40,010 nt of DNA from QHXQ01 sp036389375 (lineage in GTDB: Bacteria; Acidobacteriota; Blastocatellia; Pyrinomonadales; Pyrinomonadaceae). The position numbers and the translations under genes are program-made. The notes beneath the pieces were generated by a model. It did no database searches and was not told where the DNA came from. It saw only the letters and a program-made list of their open reading frames with translations. Shown here piece by piece: positions 17,508 to 25,438 of the stretch. How positions within the stretch are numbered: position 1 is the stretch's first letter; each line of letters opens with the position of its first letter. The stretch covers positions 1 to 40,010 of the forward strand of contig DASVQA010000111.1 in the NCBI GenBank assembly GCA_036389375.1. Reading direction: 5' to 3'.

Positions 17508-20500
17508 ATGCAGCACAAGATTAAACTCCTCGTACTGGCGGCCGCCATCGCCGCCGGAGTTTGCACCTACGTCTTCCGTCCGGCGTCGCCGATTGTCCAC
17601 GCCGCGCAGACGAACTCCACGCTCTCAGCCCCGTTCGAGCGCAAAATTTTAGCGCCGACCGAAGAAGCGCCGCTCGACCTGCGCATCTTCACAACGGCCG
17701 TTAAGACCGATTCGCGCGGGCGCATCATCACGGGGCTGACCGATGACCCTGTGAAGAACATCGTCGGCGCAGAATCGGCCGGCGTGCGCGCGGGCGAACA
17801 GCGGTTCACGAAGATCATGTTTGGCGCAAGCTACATTGACGGTCGCCCCGATCCCGGCACGCGCATTGACCCGAATAACCCCATCGTCAAAAGCGGCAAC
17901 CAGAAGTGGCCCAACATCAAGCAGCCGTTCCGTAGCGAGCCGCGCGCGCTCACGCTCGGCCCCGATGGGCGCAAACTCTACGTCTCGCTGCCCGGCCGCG
18001 AAGGCTATCCGGACTGGCGCGTGGCCGTCGTGGATGCGCAGAATCAGACGGTCATCCGTTGGATCGATCTGCGCCCAATGGGGCAGACACGCGGCACGCG
18101 CCCCATCGGGCTGAAGGTCGCGCCCGCCAATCCGCAGATCTCGCAGAATCAATATCTCGTCGTGCTCAATGAGTACGGCAACTTCGCCAGCGTCATCAAC
18201 ACGGAGACCGATCAGGTGATCGGCGAGTTTGAGACCGGCTTCTACGGCGAGAAACTCATCTTCAATCGCGCGGGCACGCGGCTCTACATCACCGACCGCT
18301 TCAAAGACGAGGTGCGCGCCTTCCGCGTTGACGCCGGCCCCTTCTTCACGCAGATCGCGGAAATCCCGACCGGCACGACCGACCTTGAGCGCGCCAACCC
18401 GCGCGATCTCGATCTCTCCGCCGACGGTAAAACCTTGTACGTCTCCAACACGCTCGGTCACACCATCGCCGCGATCAACGTAGATGGCGATGCCAACACG
18501 CTGGTCAAGAATCTGCCGGTCGGCGGGCTGACGACCGACGTGAAAATCGCCGGTCGCTGGGGCATCGTCTCAGGACAGGAGACGAACACGCGCTTGAACG
18601 AACGCGAGACCGCACACGGCGTGCCGACGAAGGACGCACAGGGTGTCGCCATCAAGAACAACGGTCAGCCGCTCGGCTACACGCCCGTGATGACGGACGC
18701 GACGAAGGCGACGACCTTTGACGACATCGGCAGCGAGTTGAATATCTTCGACACGACGACGAATCGCTTCGTCTATCGCTACGTGGACGAAGGGCGCGAC
18801 ATCTCGCAACTCGTCACGCCGGGTCAGTACGTTGACCTGCACGACCACGCGGACGCACAGAAGATCATCAAGGGCAGCGGCCCCGAACAGTTGGCCGTGC
18901 GCGGCAATATGCTCTTTGTCACGCACGCGCACTCCGAGAAGGTTGAAGCGTTTCGCATCAATCCGAACGCCGCCGACCCGTCACAGATTTTGACCGAGAC
19001 GGGCATTGAGTTCACCGGCGGCGTTACGCCGCAGGGCATCGAAGTCTCGCCCGACGGCACGCGCATCTTCGTGACCAACTTGCAGACCGAGGACGTGTCT
19101 TTCCTGAGCGTCGATCCGAACGGGCGCTTGCTGCGGCAGGGCTACTTAGCCGTCGGCGTAACGCCGTCAACGCCCGATCCGACGACCGGCGGGCACGGCG
19201 CGCAACTCTTTGCCACCGACGAAGAGGTGGGCTTGCGCTGGTTCTTCTCGGCCGCCTATTCGGACGACGGGCACAAGTCGTGCGGCTTCTGCCATTGGGA
19301 CGGGCGGCAGGACGGTTGCCAGTGGAACGTGGCGGCGAACGCCGTCGGCGGCGTCAAGACCTGCCCGCAGAACAAGGATATCTCGGACAACTGGCCCGAA
19401 TGGTACGAGGGCTTGAACAACGACTTCATGGCTTACGCGTCCGCGTGCAACGGCGAAGTGCTCTTGGGCGAGCGCAATCCGACGCCGCTTTTCCCGCAGG
19501 CGAACGCCGTGGATCGTTTCCATGCGCGCGAAGACTACGTGCTGCGTAAAACGGCAGAGAACTCCGCCGCCATCGGTCGCCCAGACCTGAACGGCAAGGC
19601 GCGTCAGGTCGGCTACTACGATATGGCTTACCTGCAAATCCTCTGGTCGCAGAACGAGACGCGGCAACTGCCAAACCCGCTCAATCAGTTCCCGGACAAC
19701 CAGACGGCCGCGCAGGTCGCGCGCGGGCGGCAAATCTTCTCAACGCCCGTCGCACAGGGCGGCGCGGGCTGCAACGAGTGTCATCACAATGGCAACAAGC
19801 TGACGAACGGCGTCGTGGACGACACGTTTCAGGACTTCAACATCCACGAGCCGGGCGTGATCTCGGAGACGACCGTTGACGGCAACGGCCCCTTCTACCG
19901 CCCGACCAACGACTACTTCTTCGTCCCCTTCGCGCCGCCGCAGGACGTGGGCACGCCGCAGAATTTCTCCAGCCGCAACACCAAACACCTGCGGACGTGG
20001 TGGGACAGCGTGCCCAAGTGGCTGCATCACGGCGACGCGCACACGTTCCGCGAGATCATCCTCGCGCCCGATTCGCCGCTCCTGCGGCCCGGCGAGCGCG
20101 GCTTCAACTTCCGCACCGTCCGCACCGATCAGACGCGCGGGCCGAACAACCTGCCGACCGAAGTGCCGATCACTTTCGGCGATTCAAACGGCGGACTCGC
20201 GGGCGACGGCATGGGGCCGCTCTACGTCAGTCTCGACGATCCGAAGGTGGTCGTAAACGGTGCCTCACAGATCGACCGGCTCGGCACGTCGAACGTCGCG
20301 CCGCTCGTCGTGGGCGGGCAGATCAATCCGGCGCTCGCCGCCAATCACATACGCGTCCTGAAGGACACGCACGGCAAGACCTCGCAGTTGTCCGCCGCCG
20401 ATCTTGATGCGCTCGAACTCTACATGCGCTCGCTCTCGTCCAAACCGAGGGCCGACGGCAAACCGACAAGCGATAGCGACAGCAGCGGCAGCGGCGGGCG

Positions 20501-20666
20501 CACGCCCGGCACAAAACTGCGGCAAGGGTCGAACAAAGTCACTCAGATCAGCGTTGACACGCACGCGCTGACGCCAACTGCCCAATCGCAGACTGCGCCA
20601 TCGGCCCTAACCGTGCTGCTCAACAGTCTCGCGCAGACGGCGGTGAACCTGCTGTCGTTCGTTTAA
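17508..20666 (+). CDS. Exported beta-propeller protein with two c-type haem sites (MauG/cytochrome c peroxidase-like C-terminus)
   Basis: A 1052-residue exported protein. The start is ATG 17508 with GAGGGAG about 7 nt upstream, followed by a hydrophobic signal segment. Residues about 120-560 carry repeated blade motifs of YVTN/lactonase-type propellers (LGPDGRKLYVSLPG, NRAGTRLYITDRF, SADGKTLYVSNTLGHTIAAI, SPDGTRIFVTN). The C-terminal part has two haem-c attachment sites: CGFCH (C592, C595, H596) and CNECH (C755, C758, H759). The second follows ARGRQIFSTPVAQGGAGC, the usual approach to a cytochrome c haem site. This suggests a periplasmic dihaem electron-transfer enzyme related to MauG/cytochrome c peroxidases. 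The tail (about 990-1052) is Ser/Gly-rich. Substrate and electron partner are unknown. A terminator follows. Confidence 0.85.
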   Translation: MQHKIKLLVLAAAIAAGVCTYVFRPASPIVHAAQTNSTLSAPFERKILAPTEEAPLDLRIFTTAVKTDSRGRIITGLTDDPVKNIVGAESAGVRAGEQRFTKIMFGASYIDGRPDPGTRIDPNNPIVKSGNQKWPNIKQPFRSEPRALTLGPDGRKLYVSLPGREGYPDWRVAVVDAQNQTVIRWIDLRPMGQTRGTRPIGLKVAPANPQISQNQYLVVLNEYGNFASVINTETDQVIGEFETGFYGEKLIFNRAGTRLYITDRFKDEVRAFRVDAGPFFTQIAEIPTGTTDLERANPRDLDLSADGKTLYVSNTLGHTIAAINVDGDANTLVKNLPVGGLTTDVKIAGRWGIVSGQETNTRLNERETAHGVPTKDAQGVAIKNNGQPLGYTPVMTDATKATTFDDIGSELNIFDTTTNRFVYRYVDEGRDISQLVTPGQYVDLHDHADAQKIIKGSGPEQLAVRGNMLFVTHAHSEKVEAFRINPNAADPSQILTETGIEFTGGVTPQGIEVSPDGTRIFVTNLQTEDVSFLSVDPNGRLLRQGYLAVGVTPSTPDPTTGGHGAQLFATDEEVGLRWFFSAAYSDDGHKSCGFCHWDGRQDGCQWNVAANAVGGVKTCPQNKDISDNWPEWYEGLNNDFMAYASACNGEVLLGERNPTPLFPQANAVDRFHAREDYVLRKTAENSAAIGRPDLNGKARQVGYYDMAYLQILWSQNETRQLPNPLNQFPDNQTAAQVARGRQIFSTPVAQGGAGCNECHHNGNKLTNGVVDDTFQDFNIHEPGVISETTVDGNGPFYRPTNDYFFVPFAPPQDVGTPQNFSSRNTKHLRTWWDSVPKWLHHGDAHTFREIILAPDSPLLRPGERGFNFRTVRTDQTRGPNNLPTEVPITFGDSNGGLAGDGMGPLYVSLDDPKVVVNGASQIDRLGTSNVAPLVVGGQINPALAANHIRVLKDTHGKTSQLSAADLDALELYMRSLSSKPRADGKPTSDSDSSGSGGRTPGTKLRQGSNKVTQISVDTHALTPTAQSQTAPSALTVLLNSLAQTAVNLLSFV

Positions 20667-20975
20667 CTGCGAACCGACAAGAAACGCACAACCGCGGGCG
20701 CGAGGTCTTCAACACCTCGCGCCCGTCTTGCGTTTAGCGTCTGCCGTCCGCGCCGTCGCGCCTGCGGCCCGCCACGCACGCCTTTTATAGCGCGCCCTTT
20801 AAGTTGACTTCCCGCTCATTAACGGATAGTGTCTGCGCGCTGCTCACCCGCCGGTCGGACATTACGACTCGCCAAGCGTCACAGGATTTGCCAACGTACC
20901 CCGACGCGCGCCTGAGACGGCATGCCCCTGTTCTTCACAGTTCCATCCACACATAAACCTTTGGAGGTGTTCCCC
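20667..20975 (+). promoter_or_regulatory. Intergenic region with a candidate promoter for the lysyl-oxidase-like gene
   Basis: 309 nt. The first part contains the terminator at 20682-20735. At 20804-20809 a TTGACT is followed after exactly 17 nt by TAGTGT (20827-20832), a fair -35 with a weak -10. It would give a leader of about 135 nt ending in a strong GGAGGT ribosome-binding site. Nothing else was seen. Confidence 0.3.
20682..20735 (+). terminator. Terminator after the propeller/dihaem gene
   Basis: An 11-bp perfect GC stem (20696-20706 with 20714-20724) and 7-nt loop. An outer 7-bp stem (20682-20688 with 20729-20735) encloses it. It lies 16 nt past the stop codon and ends in TTT. Confidence 0.75.
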
Positions 20976-21854
20976 TTGAAAAAACTGCTCCTAGTCTCGT
21001 TCCTCGCTCTCGGCTGCGCCTGCGCGCTGGCTCTCTTCCCGCAGGTTAAGGGGCGCTCAGCCGCTCATCCAACCAAAGCCAAGCCGGCCGCTGCCGCCCC
21101 CGCCGCAGCCGGCCTACCCGATCTCATCGTCGATCAAGCCACGCTGCGCCAGCACTGGGTCGTGCGCGTGGAAGACCTGCCCGCAGAATTTTGCAGCGTC
21201 GAAGAGGGCGGCATCACGCCGGGCACGCACACGCTGCTGCGCTTCACCGTCGGCACGCCGAACATCGGCACGGCCGATCTCTTCGTCGGCGACCCGAACC
21301 AGCACGTTGCCGACGGTCTCTTCGAGTTCGCGTCCTGCCACAACCATTACCACTTCCGCCACTACGCGACCTACGAGTTGGTTGACCCGGCGAACGGCTT
21401 CGTCTGGCGCGCGGCCAAGCGCGGCTTCTGTATGATCGACATCGAGAAGTATCAGGGCTACACGGGCGACCGCGACAACCAGCCGCACTACCGGAACTGC
21501 GGGGCCATTGACATCCCCGGCAATCAGGGCATCAGCAAAGGCTGGTCGGATGTGTACGAGTGGAAACTCGGCGGGCAGTATTTCGTGCTCGATGGCGGCG
21601 ACGGGCAGCCCGTCGTGCCACCCGGCCAGTACATCATTCGCGTGACGGTCAACCCCGGTTTCGTGCCGAAGGGGACAGAGCCTTGCCGTTTCACCGACCC
21701 GCTCCACAAGGGCGTCTGTCACCAACTGCCCGAGTCGGATTTCGAGAACAACGTCTCGCAGATCACGATCACGATCCCTGAGAAGGCGACGCGGCAGGGC
21801 GTCGGCCCGCTCAAGAACCAAGAGGCCATCACGACCGAGCCGATTGATCAATAA
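20976..21854 (+). CDS. Secreted lysyl-oxidase-like copper protein
   Basis: About 292 residues. The chosen start is TTG 20976: GGAGGT lies 8 nt upstream and the product begins with a textbook signal peptide (LKKLLLVSFLALGCACALA). An in-frame ATG at 20922 has no RBS and would put 18 extra residues before it. The mature part begins LPDLIVDQ and contains SCHNHYHF (C121 to H126), which matches the copper-binding His cluster of lysyl oxidases. It is followed by the GISKGWSDVYEW segment, corresponding to the region that carries the quinone-forming Tyr. Lysyl oxidases oxidise amine side chains to aldehydes. Bacterial members are secreted and poorly characterised. Six further cysteines suggest disulfides. 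A hairpin terminator follows. It is next to, but separately transcribed from, the dihaem propeller protein. Confidence 0.82.
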   Translation: MKKLLLVSFLALGCACALALFPQVKGRSAAHPTKAKPAAAAPAAAGLPDLIVDQATLRQHWVVRVEDLPAEFCSVEEGGITPGTHTLLRFTVGTPNIGTADLFVGDPNQHVADGLFEFASCHNHYHFRHYATYELVDPANGFVWRAAKRGFCMIDIEKYQGYTGDRDNQPHYRNCGAIDIPGNQGISKGWSDVYEWKLGGQYFVLDGGDGQPVVPPGQYIIRVTVNPGFVPKGTEPCRFTDPLHKGVCHQLPESDFENNVSQITITIPEKATRQGVGPLKNQEAITTEPIDQ

Positions 21855-21883
21855 GCCTGCTCATGCGCCCGGCGCACGAGTTT

Positions 21884-21920
21884 GAGCGCGCCCTTCGACC
21901 TAGCGGCGAAGGGCGCGCTC
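21884..21920 (+). terminator. Terminator after the lysyl-oxidase-like gene
   Basis: A perfect 14-bp GC-rich stem (21884-21897 with 21907-21920), 9-nt loop, tail GTTTATC. It starts 29 nt after the stop. Confidence 0.8.
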
Positions 21921-22129
21921 GTTTATCATTCGCGCCCCCTGACCCGGCCCTTACCGCGCGCACTTGCCCCTCGCCGTGTGGGCGCTTGCCATCGCGCCCG
22001 CCCGTCGGCTAAATTTGCTGCACCACCAGAGCGCGATCTCGCACTTCATTTCAGTGCCTGACACAGCACGCGGATCGCTCGTTTCTGCGTCGCAGAATTT
22101 ACCCGTCGAAAGGATGCTTTTCTAATCGT

Positions 22130-24235
22130 ATGAAAGTCTATCCGACTCAGCAGATTCGTAATCTCGCCGTCATCGGCCACGGCGACGCAGGCAAGACGCA
22201 GTTCATCAGTTCCCTGCTCCACCTGACCGGCGCAACCCCACGCTGGGGCAAGGTTGATGAAGGCACGACCACCACCGATTATGAAGAAGACGCCATTGCC
22301 CGCAAGATTACTTTGAACTCCGCGCTCGCCCACCTCGAATACAAAGACCATAAGATCAACTTGATTGACACGCCCGGCTACGCCGCCTTTGTTGCTCACG
22401 CGCGCCCCGCGCTGCGCGTTGCCGACTGTGCGCTCGTCGTTGTGGACGGCGTCAACGGCGTCGAAGTGCAGACTGAAAAGACGTGGGCTTTCGCCAACGA
22501 GTTTCTCGTTCCCCGCATAATGGTGATTAACAAGCTCGACAAAGAGCGCGCCGATTTCGGTGCGGCTTTGGACAGCGCGCGCCACAGCTTCAGCCGCGCC
22601 ATCGTGCCCTTCACGCTGCCCATCGGCAAAGAGAAGGACTTCAAAGGCGTGGTGGACATCGTCCACATGAAGGCTTACGAGTTCGACGCCGAAGGCAAGG
22701 CGCAGGAGATCGACATCCCGGCGGCGGGGCGCGAGATTGCCGACAAGGAGCGCGAGCGTTTGATCGAAGTCATCGCTGAATCCGACGATGCGCTGATGGA
22801 GAAGTATTTCGAGTTGGGCACGCTGCCTGAAGAGGACATCGTGCCGAACATCTCAAAGGCGATTGCCGCGAGCCGCCTCTGTCCCGTCTTCGCCGTCTCA
22901 AGCCTCACGCTCGCGGGGCTGCAAACGCTCCTTGACGGCATCATTGACTACGCGCCCGCGCCCGACACGCACGAAGCCGAACACGGCCGCACCGCCCCCG
23001 AAGCCGACGGCGGGCAACCGCTCACGCGCAAGTACAACACAAGCGAACCGTTCTCCGCTTACGTCTTTCGCACCATCGCTGACCCCTTCGCCGGGCGCAT
23101 CACCGTGCTGAAAGTCATTAGCGGGCACATCAAACACGACGCGAACGTGCAGAACACCACGCGCGGCGTCGTCGAACGACTCGGCGCGCTCCACTCCATA
23201 CAGGGCAAGCAACTCGACAAGGTGGACGAAGCGAACGCGGGCGACATCATCGCCTGCGTCAAACTGCGCGAGACGCAGACCGGCGACACGCTCGCCGACA
23301 AAGCCGCGCCCATCGTCTACGATCAGGTGCAGTATCCGGAAGCCGCCATCTCCTTCGCCATCGAACCGAAGTCGCGGCAGGACGAAGAGAAGATCAGCAC
23401 GGCCCTGCACAAGATTCTCGAAGAAGACCCCAGCCTGCACTTCACGCGCGACTCGCAGACGAAGGAGTTCATTCTCTCCGGCTCAGGTCAACTGCACGTC
23501 GAGACGGTGGTTGAGAAACTGCGGAACCGCTTCCACGTCGAAGTCGCGCTGCACCCGCCGAAAGTACCTTACAAAGAGACGATCACGGCGCGCGCAGAGG
23601 TGCAGGGGCGGCATAAGAAGCAGACCGGCGGGCGCGGGCAGTTTGGCGATTGCAAGGTCGTCTTCGAGCCTCTGCCGCGCGGCGGCGGCTTCATGTTCGA
23701 GGACAAGATTTTCGGCGGCTCCGTGCCGCAGCAGTTCCGCCCGGCCATCGAGAAAGGCATTATCGAGGCCGCTTCCGGCGGTGCCATCGCCGGCTACCCG
23801 CTCGTTGATTTCAAAGTCACACTGGTTGACGGTTCGTTCCACGCGGTTGATTCGGACGAGCATAGTTTCCGCGCGGCCGGGCGCAAGGCGTTTCGCAACG
23901 CGGTGGACAAGATCAAACCCACGATCCTTGAGCCGGTCATGCACGTCGAAGTCGTCGCGCCCGTCGAATGTAGCGGCGACATCATGGGCGACTTAAACTC
24001 AAGGCGCGGGCGCGTGCAAGGCATGGAGATGCGCGGCAAGAATCAGGTCATCAAAGCGCAGGTGCCCATGGCCGAGATGCTCGACTATCAATCCAAACTC
24101 AACTCCATCACCGCCGCGCGCGGCTCATACCACATGGAGTTTTCACACTACGACCCCGTGCCCGGTCAGATCGCGCAGAAGATCGTCGAACAAGCCCGCG
24201 CCGAAGGCCGCATTAGAGCCGAAGAGGAAGACTAA
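22130..24235 (+). CDS. EF-G family translational GTPase (EF-G2-type paralogue)
   Basis: A 701-residue cytosolic GTPase with the full five-domain EF-G layout. The G1 motif is GHGDAGKT (16-23) rather than the AHIDAGKT of the main EF-G. The switch I region ends DAIARKITL instead of the RGITI of canonical EF-G, a pattern I associate with EF-G2-like proteins. G3 is DTPG (80-83) and G4 NKLD (134-137). Domain IV carries GGRGQFGDCKVVFEP, and domain V ends near YHMEFSHYDPVP. It stands alone, away from any rpsL-rpsG-tuf context, which also argues for a paralogue of the housekeeping fusA product. Likely roles are ribosome recycling or translocation under special conditions, but this is inferred. The RBS is poorly spaced. 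A strong terminator follows. Confidence 0.9.
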   Translation: MKVYPTQQIRNLAVIGHGDAGKTQFISSLLHLTGATPRWGKVDEGTTTTDYEEDAIARKITLNSALAHLEYKDHKINLIDTPGYAAFVAHARPALRVADCALVVVDGVNGVEVQTEKTWAFANEFLVPRIMVINKLDKERADFGAALDSARHSFSRAIVPFTLPIGKEKDFKGVVDIVHMKAYEFDAEGKAQEIDIPAAGREIADKERERLIEVIAESDDALMEKYFELGTLPEEDIVPNISKAIAASRLCPVFAVSSLTLAGLQTLLDGIIDYAPAPDTHEAEHGRTAPEADGGQPLTRKYNTSEPFSAYVFRTIADPFAGRITVLKVISGHIKHDANVQNTTRGVVERLGALHSIQGKQLDKVDEANAGDIIACVKLRETQTGDTLADKAAPIVYDQVQYPEAAISFAIEPKSRQDEEKISTALHKILEEDPSLHFTRDSQTKEFILSGSGQLHVETVVEKLRNRFHVEVALHPPKVPYKETITARAEVQGRHKKQTGGRGQFGDCKVVFEPLPRGGGFMFEDKIFGGSVPQQFRPAIEKGIIEAASGGAIAGYPLVDFKVTLVDGSFHAVDSDEHSFRAAGRKAFRNAVDKIKPTILEPVMHVEVVAPVECSGDIMGDLNSRRGRVQGMEMRGKNQVIKAQVPMAEMLDYQSKLNSITAARGSYHMEFSHYDPVPGQIAQKIVEQARAEGRIRAEEED

Positions 24236-24270
24236 AACAGGCTCTGGAAATTTCGTCGTCACATACAAGC

Positions 24271-24307
24271 ATGGCGCTGCGCTCCGTGGGCAGCGCCATT
24301 CTTTTGG
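24271..24307 (+). terminator. Rho-independent terminator after the EF-G-like gene
   Basis: A 10-bp perfect stem (24271-24280 with 24290-24299), 9-nt loop, then TTCTTTT. This is the most canonical terminator of the window. Confidence 0.85.
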
Positions 24308-24379
24308 CCCGTGTGTGGGCCACCGCGTTTGCCAACGTGCTGATCCCGTGCGGGCGCAACGTAGCGTGCCGCTTTAGCG

Positions 24380-24388
24380 TGCTATACT
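24380..24388 (+). promoter_or_regulatory. Candidate extended -10 promoter element
   Basis: TG-C-TATACT (24380-24388) is a good extended -10 box without a recognisable -35. It lies about 93 nt before the isoprenoid-enzyme start and after the EF-G terminator. Confidence 0.4.
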
Positions 24389-24450
24389 GCGCCGCGCAAG
24401 TATAGCCGCCGGCCGGCTACCAATCAGGCCGGTGAATTTCAAGGGGGATC

Positions 24451-24516
24451 ATGCTGATCAGCACATTGCGACATGACGAATCCTTCAGCCCCCTGCTGTC
24501 TCTATCATCAGCCTGA
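24451..24516 (+). CDS. Possible 21-residue leader ORF ahead of the isoprenoid enzyme
   Basis: ATG 24451 lies 4 nt after AAGGGGGATC, the only good ribosome-binding site in this leader. It opens a 21-codon frame (MLISTLRHDESFSPLLSLSSA) ending in TGA. The frame overlaps the start of the next gene (ATG 24473) in a different phase. The downstream gene has no RBS of its own, so reading of this frame may bring ribosomes to it. It could be chance. Confidence 0.3.
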   Translation: MLISTLRHDESFSPLLSLSSA

Positions 24517-25348
24517 GTTTCAACTTCGCTACCAAGCCATCTCACACAATGCCCGCTACGGCCACTACGTACGGATTCCTGAGCGCATCTGTCGTTGTCT
24601 GGCCTATTTCAACGTCGGCTTCAGTCACCCGACCGTGCGCGCACGCCTGCACGCCTACTACCTCTTTATCGGCGTGGTGGATGACATGCTCGATGCGGGC
24701 CGGCTCGCGGCGGGCAGAGAGACGCTGAAGCTATTAGCTAACAGGCGGCCCGTCTTTGACGAAGCGACGCTGGCCTCGAACGTCAAACTGGTGACTGAAG
24801 TTTTGAAGTGTCACATCAGTCCTGAAATTTATCCGTCGGTGCTGCCGAAGTTCGCCGCTTTGTACGAAGCAGTTGTGCGCGAGCGACAGGCTGAGACGCT
24901 ACAGGCTTACGTCGCGCAACGCCGAGCGGTCGGGGCGCTGACCGCCGAGTTGTCATACTTGTTGGTGCGCCCGCTGCTCGCCGGCGCAGGCGACGATGTG
25001 TGTCGCTTTCTGCAACAGGTCGGCGCGGTCGGGTGTCTGATAGACAGCGTGATCGATCTGCGGGCGGATGCGCGACAAGGGCTGCTCGGTTTCAGAGCGG
25101 GCTTATTGGATCAGCTTGTGCTGGCCGGGCGGACGCTTGGTGCAGGCCTAAGGTTATCGCTCAAGCACCCGCGCATGTGCGGGCTATTCATCGCGGCCAT
25201 AGGTGACGACCTGTTCGATCAGTTACGCGCACGCGCACGTGCGCCCATGTCCGAGCACGCAGACAACGTGCGGCCGAGAGATGCGTGTGTCATGGCCGAC
25301 CAACGCGTGCCGCCACCGCGTCAGCCGGTCGCTACTTATGAGAGTTGA
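24473..25348 (+). CDS. Class I isoprenoid synthase-like protein (squalene/phytoene or terpene synthase fold)
   Basis: A 291-residue, all-helical soluble protein. Two Asp-rich motifs are visible at the expected spacing: DDMLD (D70-D74, a perfect DDxxD) in LFIGVVDDMLDAG, and D191-SVI-D195 in GCLIDSVIDLRADARQG. The latter resembles the second magnesium-binding helix of phytoene/squalene synthases (ILRDxxEDARxG). These bind the diphosphate of a prenyl substrate through magnesium, so prenyl transfer or cyclisation is likely; substrate and product are unknown. No other terpenoid gene is near. The tail after residue 260 is Arg/Pro-rich and disordered. The start ATG 24473 lacks an RBS, and a short ORF with a strong RBS overlaps it. 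The family call rests on the motifs only. Confidence 0.7.
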   Translation: MTNPSAPCCLYHQPEFQLRYQAISHNARYGHYVRIPERICRCLAYFNVGFSHPTVRARLHAYYLFIGVVDDMLDAGRLAAGRETLKLLANRRPVFDEATLASNVKLVTEVLKCHISPEIYPSVLPKFAALYEAVVRERQAETLQAYVAQRRAVGALTAELSYLLVRPLLAGAGDDVCRFLQQVGAVGCLIDSVIDLRADARQGLLGFRAGLLDQLVLAGRTLGAGLRLSLKHPRMCGLFIAAIGDDLFDQLRARARAPMSEHADNVRPRDACVMADQRVPPPRQPVATYES

Positions 25349-25438
25349 AGCCAGCGCGGTGGCCCGGCGTGTGCCCACGTGAACCTGTTCCTTCGGACAA
25401 TAACCTCAACCCTCGAGAAAGACGCAGGTCAACTAAAG

